From: Thermoleophilia bacterium
GTDB lineage: Bacteria; Actinomycetota; Thermoleophilia; Gaiellales; Gaiellaceae
Assembly (NCBI GenBank): GCA_025929895.1
Contig: JAICPI010000001.1
Location: 33,350-97,349 of the forward strand
Length of the DNA: 64,000 nt
Direction of reading: 5' to 3'
In this document: piece after piece, positions 19,176-28,141 of the stretch
Layout of the letters: every line of letters begins with the position of its first letter
Numbering within the stretch: the first letter of the stretch is position 1
Program-made: the position numbers and the translations under genes
The notes under the pieces: model-generated
Told to the model about the DNA's origin: nothing
Databases searched by the model: none
The model's input: only the letters and a program-made list of their open reading frames with translations

Positions 19176-20249
19176 TCAGAGCGGGACTTCTGCGATCGGC
19201 TCCTCCGTCTCTCGGCGGCTGCGCAGCCAGTCGAGGAAGAGGACCTGGATCGTGCCGGCGATCGGGATCGCGGCGAGCGCGCCGAGGATGCCGGCGAGCG
19301 AGCCGCCGATCAGCACCGCGATCAGGATCAGCAGCGGCGAGAGCGCGACCGTCCGCGAGTAGACGACCGGGTAGAGCAGGTGGTTCTCGACCTGCTGGTA
19401 GACGACGAACCACACGAGCACGACGAGGCCGATCGTGAGCCCGGAGTCGAGGAAGGCCACGGTCGAGACGATCACGGCGGCGATCGTCGCTCCCGCGAGC
19501 GGGATCAGGTCGAGGAACGCGACGAGCAGCGCGAGCGCGATCGCGTAGCTCACCCCCAGCACGCTGAGCACGATCGCCGAAGTGATGCCGGCGACGGTCG
19601 CGATCGTGAGCGCGCCCGCGACGAAGCCCCCGACCGTCGCGTAGATCTCCAGCCCGATGCGCCTCCAGCGCGGTCGCTTCTCGTCCGGCACGAGGCTGAG
19701 CCCGCGCTCGACCCAGCGGGGGCCTTCGAGCAGCATGAAGAAGGTGAGGAAGATGATCGTCACCGCGGCGACGATCACCGTGACGATGCCCTTCGTCACC
19801 GCCACCGCCGTGCCCGAGACGCCGAGGATGCGGCTCAGATCGGTCCCCTCGACCGCCTCCCGGACGCGCTCGACGAGGTGGTAGTCGGTCTCGAGGAAGC
19901 CGAGCCGCCCGCGTCCCTCGGTCAGATCCTCGACGTAGCCCGGCACGGCGTCGATGAAGTTGTTCACCTCCGAGACGAGGGTCGGGATGAACGTGGCGCC
20001 GAGCCCGCCGATCCCGATCGCCAGCAACAGGTACGTGACGCCGATCGCGAGGCCCCGCCGCCGGATCCCGCGGCGCATCAGGAAGTTGACGAACGGATCG
20101 AGCGCGACGGCGAAGAAGAGGGCGATCACGATCCACGTGAGCACCTGCCGCGCGAGCCAGATCACCTGGAGCAGCGCCGCAACCGCGAGCACGATCCCGA
20201 GCACGGCGAGGACCGTCCGTGCGCGGAAGCGGACGATCCGCTCATCCAT
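19176..20249 (-). CDS. AI-2E family transporter (membrane permease)
   Basis: A 357-residue polytopic protein with about eight hydrophobic segments and the typical AI-2E/PerM features: an N-terminal pair of spans, a soluble stretch (FIPTLVSEVNNFIDAVPGYVEDL), and the C-terminal block LIPLAGATIAAVIVSTVAFLDSG with YQQVENHLLYPVVYSRTV. Members export a range of small molecules, and AI-2 export is documented only for some. I took the ATG at 20249 (MDERIVRFRAR); a longer reading adds only low-complexity residues. Confidence 0.88.
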   Translation of the reverse strand: MDERIVRFRARTVLAVLGIVLAVAALLQVIWLARQVLTWIVIALFFAVALDPFVNFLMRRGIRRRGLAIGVTYLLLAIGIGGLGATFIPTLVSEVNNFIDAVPGYVEDLTEGRGRLGFLETDYHLVERVREAVEGTDLSRILGVSGTAVAVTKGIVTVIVAAVTIIFLTFFMLLEGPRWVERGLSLVPDEKRPRWRRIGLEIYATVGGFVAGALTIATVAGITSAIVLSVLGVSYAIALALLVAFLDLIPLAGATIAAVIVSTVAFLDSGLTIGLVVLVWFVVYQQVENHLLYPVVYSRTVALSPLLILIAVLIGGSLAGILGALAAIPIAGTIQVLFLDWLRSRRETEEPIAEVPL

Positions 20250-20314
20250 CGTGTTCAAGCTTGACCGCGGCGCCGGACGTTTGGCTGCCAGCCCCGCGGG
20301 AGAACTCGAACTCG

Positions 20315-20614
20315 ATGAGCCTCCGCGCACAGCCGGCCGAGCAGACCGCGACGCTCCCGGACGGAAGGGTCGTGGCGGTTCGCGTCGGGATCGCCGACGA
20401 CTCGTACATCCCGAAGCGTGAGCTCGACACGGTGGTCCTCGAGCTCGCGGCCGACGGAGAGCACCTCGCCGCCGTCACCACGGTGCTCGACGCGGGCGAC
20501 GAGCGCGAGGCGCGGGCGCTCCTCCGCGAGGTCGTCTCCGGCCTCGAGTCCGGGGACCTCGAGCCGACCGCGGCGGCGATCGAGCCGCTGGCGGATCGGA
20601 TCGCGGCCACGTGA
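20315..20614 (+). CDS. Uncharacterised 99-residue protein
   Basis: A small soluble alpha/beta protein starting ATG at 20315 and ending in a GTGA overlap with the cyclophilin gene, which argues for genuine translation. The N-terminal half is beta-rich ([20 protein letters not shown]), the C-terminal half helical ([18 protein letters not shown]). I do not recognise a domain. It is divergent from the AI-2E permease gene, 65 bp away. Confidence 0.55.
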   Translation: MSLRAQPAEQTATLPDGRVVAVRVGIADDSYIPKRELDTVVLELAADGEHLAAVTTVLDAGDEREARALLREVVSGLESGDLEPTAAAIEPLADRIAAT

Positions 20615-21069
20615 CGAGCGCGACGCTCCACACGAGCCACGGCGCGATCGAGCTCGAGCTCTTCGACGAGGACGCCCCGAAGACCGTCGAGAACTTCGTC
20701 TCACTCGCGCGCGACGGGTTCTACGACGGCATCGTCTTCCACCGCGTGATCCCGGACTTCATGATCCAGGGAGGCGACCCGACGGGAACCGGGCGCGGCG
20801 GCCCGGGCTATCAGTTCGAGGACGAGTTCAACGACAACAAGGTCGTGCGCGGCGCGCTCGCGATGGCGAACGCGGGGCCGAACACGAACGGCTCGCAGTT
20901 CTTCATCGTCACGGCCGAGGCGACGCCGTGGCTCGACGGGAAGCACACCGTCTTCGGGCGCGTCACGAGCGGGCTGGAAGCTGTCGACGCGATCGCGGCC
21001 GTCGAGACGGACGCGAACGACAAGCCGGTTGAAGACGTCAGGATCGAACGCGTCGCGCTGTCGGACTAG
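20611..21069 (+). CDS. Cyclophilin-type peptidyl-prolyl cis-trans isomerase
   Basis: A 152-residue cytoplasmic cyclophilin. The catalytic block [25 protein letters not shown] carries the active-site Arg and Gln, and [26 protein letters not shown] completes the pocket. No signal peptide. The GTG start is coupled to the upstream gene by a 4-bp overlap. The gene ends 13 bp before tRNA-Gly on the opposite strand. Confidence 0.94.
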   Translation: MTSATLHTSHGAIELELFDEDAPKTVENFVSLARDGFYDGIVFHRVIPDFMIQGGDPTGTGRGGPGYQFEDEFNDNKVVRGALAMANAGPNTNGSQFFIVTAEATPWLDGKHTVFGRVTSGLEAVDAIAAVETDANDKPVEDVRIERVALSD

Positions 21070-21082
21070 CGCCCTTCGCGGA

Positions 21083-21153
21083 AGCGCCCGACCGGGGTCG
21101 AACCGGTGACTAGAGCTTGGAAGGCTCTCGTGTTACCGCTACACCACGGGCGC
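21083..21153 (-). tRNA. tRNA-Gly (anticodon TCC)
   Basis: A 71-nt tRNA with perfect acceptor GCGCCCG/CGGGCGC, anticodon loop CTTCCAA (TCC), and T-arm ACCGG/CCGGT with TTCGACC. The discriminator is T, common for bacterial tRNA-Gly. No CCA is encoded. Confidence 0.96.
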
Positions 21154-21175
21154 GTGGCGGCAGTAGCGTAGCGCC

Positions 21176-21781
21176 GTGGAGTGGAGCCGCGCGCGCGTCG
21201 CCTCGTTCGTCGCGGGGGCCATGCTCGCGCTCGCAGCCGTCGTCGGCCCGCTCCACGACCTCCAGTTCGACCTCCTCGCCGCGCACTTGCTCCAGAACGT
21301 CGTGCTCGCAGAGTGGGCGCCGGCGCTGCTCGTCTTCGGCCTTCCGCCGGAGCTCGGACGCCGGCTCGGGCGCTTCACGCCGGTTTGGATCGCCCTCCCG
21401 TTCTGGCTCGTCACGTACTACGCCTGGCACGTGCCGCCGGTGTACGACGCGGCGCTCGAGCATCCGGCCACGCTCCTCCAGCTCGAGCACCTGTCGTACC
21501 TGCTCGCGGGGACAGCGCTCTGGCTCCCGCTCGCGCACGGCTCGCTCTCGAACGGCGCGAAGGCGGCATACGTCTTCGCGGCGTTCGTGTTCGTCAGCCC
21601 GCTCGGGCTGCTCCTGCTCTTCCTCCCGAGCGCGGCCTACGATTTCTACGACGGCCACTGGGGGCTGACGGGGCTCGAGGACCAGCAGCTCGCGGGCGTG
21701 ACGATGGTCTCGGAGGCGGGCCTCGTCTTCTTCGCAGCGCTCGCGTTCTACTTCGCGCAGTTCGCGCGGGAAGAAAGGTGA
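21176..21781 (+). CDS. ctaG: CtaG-type cytochrome c oxidase assembly protein
   Basis: A 201-residue membrane protein with five or six spans and conserved histidines in and near them (PLHDLQFDLLAAHLLQN, WHVPPVYDAALEHPATLLQLEHLSY, DGHWGLTGLEDQQLAGVTM). These match the caa3-type CtaG family, linked to copper insertion in haem-copper oxidases. Most family members are longer (about 250-300 residues), so this is a short form. No oxidase genes are nearby. It abuts tRNA-Pro on the opposite strand. Confidence 0.82.
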   Translation: MEWSRARVASFVAGAMLALAAVVGPLHDLQFDLLAAHLLQNVVLAEWAPALLVFGLPPELGRRLGRFTPVWIALPFWLVTYYAWHVPPVYDAALEHPATLLQLEHLSYLLAGTALWLPLAHGSLSNGAKAAYVFAAFVFVSPLGLLLLFLPSAAYDFYDGHWGLTGLEDQQLAGVTMVSEAGLVFFAALAFYFAQFAREER

Positions 21782-21856
21782 TCGGGGCGGCGAGATTCGA
21801 ACTCGCGACCTCTGCTCCCCAAAAGCAGCGCTCTAACCAGGCTGAGCTACGCCCCG
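21782..21856 (-). tRNA. tRNA-Pro (anticodon TGG)
   Basis: A 75-nt tRNA with perfect acceptor CGGGGCG/CGCCCCG, anticodon loop TTTTGGGG region giving TGG, and T-arm GCGAG/CTCGC with TTCGAAT. No CCA is encoded. The reading frame of the degenerate HNH-like gene upstream runs 24 bp into its 5' half. Confidence 0.95.
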
Positions 21857-22244
21857 TGATCTCTTGTATGAGCGTACCGCGTGGCAGTTCGCGCAGACGA
21901 GCTCACACTTTTTCACTTCCTCGATGAGGAGGCGCTTCCTCTTTCGGCGCAGAAGCGTACTCACGTCATCCATCTTCAAGGTCCCCGGCAGATGGTCGAA
22001 AGCCATCGCGGCATGGTGGAATACGCCTCCGCAGTCGGTACAGGGCTCACTCTTCAGCTCCCGGTACCAGGCGACGAGCTCGTCACTGACGTTTCTGAAC
22101 GAGGCGGATCGCCCTCGTGCGCTCATGGTAGGCGCGGTCGTATGCGCGACGACAGTCCTTGCACCAAGCCTGAACCGCCCGCGACCGGGATCGATGGAAC
22201 TCGTCGAGAGTCTTGAAGCTGCGGCACTTGCCACAACGTTTCAC
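21833..22244 (-). pseudogene. HNH-endonuclease-like protein, frameshifted
   Basis: Two adjacent minus-strand frames encode halves of one familiar zinc-binding/HNH-like protein. From the GTG at 22244 the first half gives KRCGKCRSFKTLDEFHRS and AWCKDCRRAYDRAYHERTRA, then stops at 22083. The next frame, shifted by one base near 22085, continues DELVAWYRELKSEPCTDCGG, AMAFDHLPG and CELVCANCHAVRSYKRS. Its downstream stop is lost into tRNA-Pro (TAG at 21833-21835). The patch has lower G+C and AAA/AGA codons unlike its neighbours, suggesting acquired DNA. A sequencing error or a programmed +1 shift is not excluded. Confidence 0.72.
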
Positions 22245-22256
22245 GAATACGAGTGT

Positions 22257-22276
22257 AGTTGTCGTATCGGACAACT
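22257..22276. promoter_or_regulatory. Inverted repeat AGTTGTC-N6-GACAACT
   Basis: A perfect 7-bp inverted repeat with a 6-bp spacer, 12 bp upstream of the HNH-relic start and 49 bp before the EamA gene. It is well placed as an operator between divergent genes. Confidence 0.45.
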
Positions 22277-22325
22277 GACTTTTCCAGCCCTCGCTGCTTG
22301 GGACATCCGCGATACGGTCGGTCTC

Positions 22326-23261
22326 GTGGTCGAGCCCCTCCTGCCTGCCGACGACACGCCGCCGCAGGAGCCGCATCCGTTCCTCGGCTACGGGATGGTC
22401 CTCGTCGCAGCGACCCTGTGGGCGGTCAACGGCGCCGTCTCGAAGGTGATCCTCGACGAGGGCGTCTCGTCGGTTCGGCTGAGCGAGGTCCGCTCGACCG
22501 GCGCGGCCCTCGGGCTGGCGCTCGGGCTCGTGCTCTTCGCGCCCTCCCGTCTGCGCGTGACCCGTGCGGAGCTCCCCCTGCTCGCGCTGTTCGGCATCGC
22601 CGGCCTGGCGTTCGTGCAGTGGTTCTACTTCGTCGCGATCCACCGGATGGAGCTCGGCGTCGCGCTGCTGATCCAGTACCTCGCGCCGCTCCTCGTCGCG
22701 CTGTTCGCGCGCTACGTGCTGCACGTGCAGGTCCGGCGCAGGATCTGGCTCGCGCTCGCCCTGGCGCTCGTCGGCCTCTCCTTCGTGCTCGAGCTCTGGG
22801 GCGGCGCGGAGCTGGACGGGATCGGAGTCGGCGCGTCGCTCCTCGCCGCGACGAGCTACGCGTTCTACATCCTGCTCGCGGAGCGCGAGATCGGGCGGCG
22901 CGACGCGATCTCGCTCACGGCGTACGGCTTCCTGTTCGCGTCGCTCTTCTGGGCGGTCGTCCAGCCGTGGTGGTCCTTCCCGACGCAGGTCTTCGGCGAG
23001 GCGGCCGCCGGCGCCTGGGACGTGCCGGTCTGGACGCTGATGACCTGGATGGTCGTCCTCGGCACGATCGTCCCCTTCGGCCTCCTCGTCGCTTCGCTCC
23101 GCTTCATCTCCGCGACGCGGGTGGCGATCACGGCGATGGTCGAGCCGGTCGCGGCCACCGTCGTGGCGTGGCTCTGGCTCGGGGAGGCGCTCGGCGCGGC
23201 GCAGCTGGCCGGGGGCGCGCTCGTCCTCGCCGGGATCGTCCTGGCGCAGACGGCGCGATGA
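22326..23261 (+). CDS. EamA-family (DMT superfamily) transporter
   Basis: A 311-residue permease with ten hydrophobic helices arranged as two EamA repeats (residues about 18-150 and 165-305). The second repeat ends with the family motif TRVAITAMVEPVAATVVAWLWLGEAL. EamA proteins export amino acids, nucleosides or other metabolites; the substrate is not evident. The GTG at 22326 was chosen as the first start upstream of the first helix; the ATG at 22395 lies within it. Confidence 0.87.
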   Translation: MVEPLLPADDTPPQEPHPFLGYGMVLVAATLWAVNGAVSKVILDEGVSSVRLSEVRSTGAALGLALGLVLFAPSRLRVTRAELPLLALFGIAGLAFVQWFYFVAIHRMELGVALLIQYLAPLLVALFARYVLHVQVRRRIWLALALALVGLSFVLELWGGAELDGIGVGASLLAATSYAFYILLAEREIGRRDAISLTAYGFLFASLFWAVVQPWWSFPTQVFGEAAAGAWDVPVWTLMTWMVVLGTIVPFGLLVASLRFISATRVAITAMVEPVAATVVAWLWLGEALGAAQLAGGALVLAGIVLAQTAR

Positions 23262-23270
23262 GCGTTTGGG

Positions 23271-23299
23271 TTGACGTCGTCCGGCATCTGCTCTAGATT
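23271..23299 (+). promoter_or_regulatory. Sigma70-type promoter of the second CAP gene
   Basis: TTGACG (23271-23276) and TAGATT (23294-23299) are separated by exactly 17 bp. The expected start site (about 23306-23309) coincides with the GTG start codon at 23309, so the mRNA is likely leaderless. Confidence 0.65.
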
Positions 23300-23308
23300 G
23301 CCGACTTC

Positions 23309-23779
23309 GTGTCGTTTGTAAAGCAGTTTTCTATAGTTTTCGGTATAGTTTTGTGCGCCGGCACGCTCGCGGCGCCCGCCGGCAGCCGGCCGACCGCCGC
23401 CGAGGCGAGCGTGATTCAGGCCGTCAACCAGGTGCGTGTGCAGCACGGCCTTCGACCGCTCGCGGTCGACCTCCGGCTCGAGCGCGCCGCGCGCGCCCAC
23501 TCGCGCAGGATGATCCGGAGCGGCTCGTTCGCGCACGGCAACGTCCAGCGCCGCCTTGCCGCCGTCGGCGTGCGCGGCCGCATCTACGGCGAGAATCTCG
23601 CGTGGGGCGTCGGCTCGAGCGCCCACGCGGCGGCAGTCGTGCGGATGTGGCTCGCGAGCCCGCCGCACCGCGCGAACCTCCTCCGGCCCGGCTTCCGCCG
23701 GATCGGGCTGGGCCGCGCCGTCGGCACATTCGGCGGCTACCGCGGTGCCGCGGTCGTCACCGCGAACTTCGCGGGCTAG
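23309..23779 (+). CDS. Secreted CAP/SCP-domain protein (second copy)
   Basis: A 156-residue exported protein with a signal peptide (about residues 1-26) and a compact CAP domain (VIQAVNQVRVQHGLRPLAVDLRLERAARAHSRRMI, FAHGNVQRRLAAVGVRGRIYGENLAWGVG, MWLASPPHRANLLRPGFRRIGLG). It is a diverged relative of the CAP gene at 18508, not a recent duplicate. The codons of the signal peptide are strikingly A+T-rich for this genome, which may help initiation on a leaderless mRNA. Confidence 0.88.
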   Translation: MSFVKQFSIVFGIVLCAGTLAAPAGSRPTAAEASVIQAVNQVRVQHGLRPLAVDLRLERAARAHSRRMIRSGSFAHGNVQRRLAAVGVRGRIYGENLAWGVGSSAHAAAVVRMWLASPPHRANLLRPGFRRIGLGRAVGTFGGYRGAAVVTANFAG

Positions 23780-23786
23780 CTCCCTT

Positions 23787-24221
23787 CTAGTCCTCCATCA
23801 ACGCGCGCAGGTCGGCGAGCTTCTCGCGGCGCAGCTGATCGCGCTCGCCGCGCTCGATCCGGGAGAGCAGGTCGCGGACGAGCGGTGCGAGCTCGAGCGG
23901 GTTGAAGGGCTTCGTGATGTAGTCGACGCCGCCGATGTCGAGCCCCTTGGCGCGGTCGCGGAACTCGGCGCGCGCGGTCAGAAAGACGATCGGGATCCCG
24001 CGCGTCCCCGGGTCGTCGATCAGCTGCTCGGCCACCCGCCAGCCGTCGAGCCCGGGCATCATCACGTCGAGCAGGATCACGTCCGGGGGGTCCTCGCGGG
24101 CCTTCTCGAGGCCTGAGGGCCCGTCGGCGGCCTCCGACACGGTCATCCCCTCCGCTTCCAGGTTGACGCGGCAGAGCAGGCGGATCGGAGCTTCATCGTC
24201 GATGACGAGGACGTTGGTCAC
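23787..24221 (-). CDS. Single-domain response regulator
   Basis: A 144-residue CheY-like receiver (NVLVIDDEAPIRLLCR, phospho-acceptor Asp51 in VILLDVMMPGLDGW, Thr in VFLTAR, Lys in YITKPFNPLEL) with a short basic helical tail and no DNA-binding domain. It begins 14 bp after the five-GAF kinase on the same strand, so it is the obvious partner. Output is probably by protein-protein contact or phosphorelay. Confidence 0.92.
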   Translation of the reverse strand: MTNVLVIDDEAPIRLLCRVNLEAEGMTVSEAADGPSGLEKAREDPPDVILLDVMMPGLDGWRVAEQLIDDPGTRGIPIVFLTARAEFRDRAKGLDIGGVDYITKPFNPLELAPLVRDLLSRIERGERDQLRREKLADLRALMED

Positions 24222-24235
24222 GAGGGGATCCGCGC

Positions 24236-27200
24236 CTATACCCGCGCCGCCGGAAGCTCGAACGCGAACCGCGACCCCTCGCCCTCCGCCGACTCCACCC
24301 GGATGCGCCCGCCCATCGCGCTCACGAGCCCCTGCGCGATGAAGAGCCCCAGGCCGGTGCCGCCGCGCTGCTCCCCGGAGTAGAACTTCCGGAAGATCCG
24401 CTCGCGCTCCCCCGCCGGGATCCCGACGCCCTCGTCCACGACCTGGAACTCGACGGTGTCGCTCTTCCGGCGCGCCGCGACCGTGACCCTGCCGCCGTCC
24501 GGGGAGTACCGCACGGCGTTGTCGAGCAAGTGCGCCAGGACCTGGCGGAGCTTCTCCGCGTCCGCCTCGGCGGCGAGCGGCTCGGGCGGCAGCTCGAGCA
24601 CGATGCGGTGCTCCACGGCCTCGACGTTCGCCTCGGCGGACGACACGACCTCCGACACGAGCGAGTGCACGTCGGTCGGGACGAGGTCGACCCGGAGGTC
24701 GCCGGTGTCGAGGCGGGCGACGTTCAGGAGGGCGTCGACGATCGCGGTCAGGCGCTCCGACTCCGACGCGATGTAGCCGAGGAAGATGCGCCGCTCCTCG
24801 TCGCCGAAGCGCACATCCTCGCGGAGGAGCGTCTCGGCGAAGCCGTAGATCGAGGTCAGCGGCCCGCGCAGCTCGTGCGAGACGGTGGAGACGAACGACG
24901 ACTTCATCTCCTCGACGAGCCGCTCCGCCGAGATGTCGCGGAACGCGAAGATGCGCCCCGACACGCGGCCGGCCGGATCGCGCATCACGGCCTCCGTGAC
25001 GGACAGCCAGACCTCAGTGCCTCCGCGCGCGAGCGCGACGAACGGCGCGCCGGTCAGCTCGCGCCCGAGCACCCGCTGCGGCGATCGCCCGAGCGCCTCG
25101 GCGGCGGCGACTCCCGTCACCTGCTCCGCGGCGCGGTTCCACAGGACGACGTTGCCGTCACGGTCGAGCGCCACGATCCCGTCGGCGATGTTGTCGAGGA
25201 TCGCGCCGCTCCGCTCCTTCTCGAGCGCGACGCGCTGGTAGAGCTCGGCGTTCGAAAGTGCCGCCGAGGTGTTCGCGGCGAGCGCGAGCAGCGCCTCGAT
25301 CTCCTCGGTGCGCCATGAGCGCGGGCGGCGTCCGTAGACGCTGAGGACGCCGTGGAGCGAGCCCTCGGGCCCGATCAGCGGGACTCCGAGATACGACGCA
25401 TAGCCGGCCGAGAGCATCGCGTCGGCGGCGAGCAGCGCCGGATCCGACCCCGCGTCCTCGACCGCCACCTGTCGACGGGACTGCACGACCTGGCCGGAGA
25501 GCCATCCGACCGAGTCGCTGCGCGCGCCGAGCACCGCGTCGGCACCCTCCCCCGCGACGGCCGTCACGAGCAGCTCGTCGCCGTCGGCGACGCGGATCGC
25601 GCAGGCGTCCGCCGCGAGGAGCGCGGGCGCCTGCTCGACGACCTCGTCGAGGACTGCCGCGGGATCGAGCTCCGTCGCGAGCACGCTGCCGCTGCGGGCG
25701 AGCTGCTGCGCGAGCGAGCGTGACGTGCGCTCAGCCTCGAACAGCTTGCTCCGCTCGAGCGCGGCCCGGCCCGCGCCGGCGAGGTGCCGCGCAAGCTCGA
25801 GGTCCTCGTCGGTCATCGTGCGCTCGTCGGCGAAGAAGACGAGCACGAGCCCCGCGGTCTCCTCGGCGCCCTCGATCGGGACGATGAGGAGCCCTCGGTA
25901 CCCGCACTCGTCGGCGAGGGCGCGGAGGCGCCCGGAGAAGCGGTCGTCCTCGGCGACACGAGGCGAGGCGAGCAGACGACGCTCGTCCGCGGCGAGCCGG
26001 ACCGCGTCGCCGCCGGAGTCCTCGCCGTCGTCGAGGGCGGCGCGGAGCGCGTCGGGCAGGCCGTGCTCACCGATCAGCCGGAGGCCCCCGGCGCGGGGCG
26101 CGACGACGCCCGCGTAGGCGGCTCCGAACGCCTCGCCGGCGGCCTGCGCGAGCGCGTCGAGCGTCGCCGACAGGGAGAGCGGCTCGGCCAGCACCGTCGC
26201 GATGCGGTAGAAGCCGCGCTGGATCTGCGCCTGGCGCGACCGTTCCTCGAAGGCCTCGGCGTTGTGCAGCGCGAGCGAAGCCAGCGCGGCGAACGCCTCG
26301 AGCAGGTCGAGGTCGTCGTCGCCGAAGCGCCCGGCGATGCGCGAGCAGACGCCGAGGACGCCGCGAACCTCGCCGTGGACGACGATCGGCGCGTCCATCA
26401 CCTCCTCGAAGCCGCGGTAGCTCGGCGAGGGCGGCGGCTGCTCGGTGCGCGCGAAGTCGCGCTTGAGCACCGGGCGCCCGGTCGCGACCGCCTCGCCGAT
26501 CGTCCCGACGGCCTGCGTCTCGCGGCCGAGCTCGGACGCGGGCAGCCCGTGCACGGAGCGGCAGCGGAGCGAGCGGCGCTCCTCGTCGAAGAGCCAGCAG
26601 TCCGCCGCGTCGGCGCCGACGAGGACGACGACCTCGTTGACGAGCCGCTCGAGCACGCCCTCGAAGGCGAGCTCGCTCGTGAGCGACTGCGCCGCGGAGA
26701 GGAGCGACGTCTGCCGCTCCAGCCGCTGCTCGTTCTCGGCCTGCAGCTGCGACGTGTGCAGGCCGAACGCGAGCTCGCGGGCGACGGCCTCGACGAACGC
26801 GACGTCGTCGTTCCGCCAATCTCCCGGGGCGTTCCTGTGCGCGGCGAGCGCGCCGATCACGCGCCCGAAGACGACGAGCGGCACCGCGACCACCGCGCGA
26901 GAGCCGAGCTCGAGCAGCCCACGCCGGCCGGCGGCGGCCGGCTCCCGGAGCTCCGGCGCGGTCGCCACGTCGGCGATCACGATCGTCCGGCCTTCGCGCA
27001 CCGCGAGGTCGGAGACGGCGAGCCGCGAGATCTGCGCGTCGTCGATCGCCTCCTCGCCGCTCTGCCACTGCGCCCGGATCGACAGCGATGCTCCCGGCTC
27101 GCCGAGCCGGACGAAGGAGCGGTCGGCCGGCAGCGCGCGGGCGAGCTGGCGCATGGCCCGCGCGAGCGCGTCGTCGACGTCGGTGCTCTCCCGGACGAGC

Positions 27201-28054
27201 GTCGCGAGGCCGGCGACGAGCATCGCGCGGTCGGACGTCGGCACCGACCGCAGCCTCGCCACGACCGGCGCCGCCTCGGCGGCCAGCGCCGTCAGCTGCG
27301 CGACGTCGTGGTTGGAGAACACGCGCTGGCGCGCGAGCGACGCGACGACGAGGACCGCGATCACGCGCTGCTCGTCGATCAGCGGCACGTACGCGAGGCT
27401 GCGCGCGCCCGTGCGCTCGACGAGGCGCATGCTCACGCGGCGGGACGCGCGCGCGTCGTAGACGGTCAGGGGCGCGGCCTCGTGGTAGGCGCTCGTGATC
27501 CCGGAGGGCTCCCGCTCGAGGTCGAGCCGCACGCTCGGGAACCAGTCGACGTCGCGGTCGCGGTCGCGGGCGACGACGCCGCGGCTCTCCCGGCCGTCCG
27601 GGTCGACGAGCATCAGCGCTCCGAACTCGACCCGTGCCGTGGCCGTCGCGCGGTCGACGACCTCGCGGGCGGCCTCCTCCAGCGAGTCCGCCTCGCGAAG
27701 CCGGACGCGCTCCTCCGCGAGGCGGGCGCGCCTCGAGCCCGCGACGACCATCCCGCGCACGCGAAAGCGAGCGAAGAACGCGAGCGCGGGCAGGAGGGCG
27801 AGCACGATCGCGACGAGGCCCGGCCAGCCGCTGCCCCCGACCGGCTCGCCGTCCCGGAGGATCGAGAGGCCCAGGACGACGGCCGCCGCGCCGATGCAGG
27901 GGAAGACGAGGGCGAGCGCGAGCTCCAGCTCCCGCAGGGCTCCGCGCGCCCGCAGCACCTCCGGCAGGAGCGACCCGGCCGCGGCGAGGTACACGACCCC
28001 GAGCATCAGCAGCGGGATCGCGTTCAGGTAAAGGGCCTGCTGCTCGGCTGTCAC
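24236..28054 (-). CDS. Very large multi-GAF/PAS hybrid sensor histidine kinase
   Basis: A 1272-residue kinase. Three membrane helices (about residues 6-30, 42-65 and 75-97) precede a chain of five GAF domains (roughly 120-285, 295-455, 470-640, 650-820 and 830-1000), one PAS domain (about 1005-1095, ILDNIADGIVALDRDGNVVLWNRAA), then HisKA with the H-box VSTVSHELRGPLTSIYG and an ATPase domain with LLDNAVRYSPDGG and GGTGLGLFIAQG. I chose the GTG at 28054 (VTAEQQALYLN); a -10-like CCTATCATCC lies 13-20 nt before it, implying a very short leader. Signals are unknown. The response regulator at 23787 is its likely partner. Confidence 0.9.
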   Translation of the reverse strand: MTAEQQALYLNAIPLLMLGVVYLAAAGSLLPEVLRARGALRELELALALVFPCIGAAAVVLGLSILRDGEPVGGSGWPGLVAIVLALLPALAFFARFRVRGMVVAGSRRARLAEERVRLREADSLEEAAREVVDRATATARVEFGALMLVDPDGRESRGVVARDRDRDVDWFPSVRLDLEREPSGITSAYHEAAPLTVYDARASRRVSMRLVERTGARSLAYVPLIDEQRVIAVLVVASLARQRVFSNHDVAQLTALAAEAAPVVARLRSVPTSDRAMLVAGLATLVRESTDVDDALARAMRQLARALPADRSFVRLGEPGASLSIRAQWQSGEEAIDDAQISRLAVSDLAVREGRTIVIADVATAPELREPAAAGRRGLLELGSRAVVAVPLVVFGRVIGALAAHRNAPGDWRNDDVAFVEAVARELAFGLHTSQLQAENEQRLERQTSLLSAAQSLTSELAFEGVLERLVNEVVVLVGADAADCWLFDEERRSLRCRSVHGLPASELGRETQAVGTIGEAVATGRPVLKRDFARTEQPPPSPSYRGFEEVMDAPIVVHGEVRGVLGVCSRIAGRFGDDDLDLLEAFAALASLALHNAEAFEERSRQAQIQRGFYRIATVLAEPLSLSATLDALAQAAGEAFGAAYAGVVAPRAGGLRLIGEHGLPDALRAALDDGEDSGGDAVRLAADERRLLASPRVAEDDRFSGRLRALADECGYRGLLIVPIEGAEETAGLVLVFFADERTMTDEDLELARHLAGAGRAALERSKLFEAERTSRSLAQQLARSGSVLATELDPAAVLDEVVEQAPALLAADACAIRVADGDELLVTAVAGEGADAVLGARSDSVGWLSGQVVQSRRQVAVEDAGSDPALLAADAMLSAGYASYLGVPLIGPEGSLHGVLSVYGRRPRSWRTEEIEALLALAANTSAALSNAELYQRVALEKERSGAILDNIADGIVALDRDGNVVLWNRAAEQVTGVAAAEALGRSPQRVLGRELTGAPFVALARGGTEVWLSVTEAVMRDPAGRVSGRIFAFRDISAERLVEEMKSSFVSTVSHELRGPLTSIYGFAETLLREDVRFGDEERRIFLGYIASESERLTAIVDALLNVARLDTGDLRVDLVPTDVHSLVSEVVSSAEANVEAVEHRIVLELPPEPLAAEADAEKLRQVLAHLLDNAVRYSPDGGRVTVAARRKSDTVEFQVVDEGVGIPAGERERIFRKFYSGEQRGGTGLGLFIAQGLVSAMGGRIRVESAEGEGSRFAFELPAARV

Positions 28055-28141
28055 TGGGCTGCGGCTCGGATGATAGGGAACCGCGGTCGAAGTTCCGGGC
28101 GTCCAACCCCATTCCTGCGGGCCCCGGGACAGCTTCAAAAG

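Noticed and set aside
21782..22244. An integrated element with att sites at tRNA-Pro
   Set aside because: There is no integrase and I see no second copy of the tRNA 3' end; only a small HNH-like relic is present.
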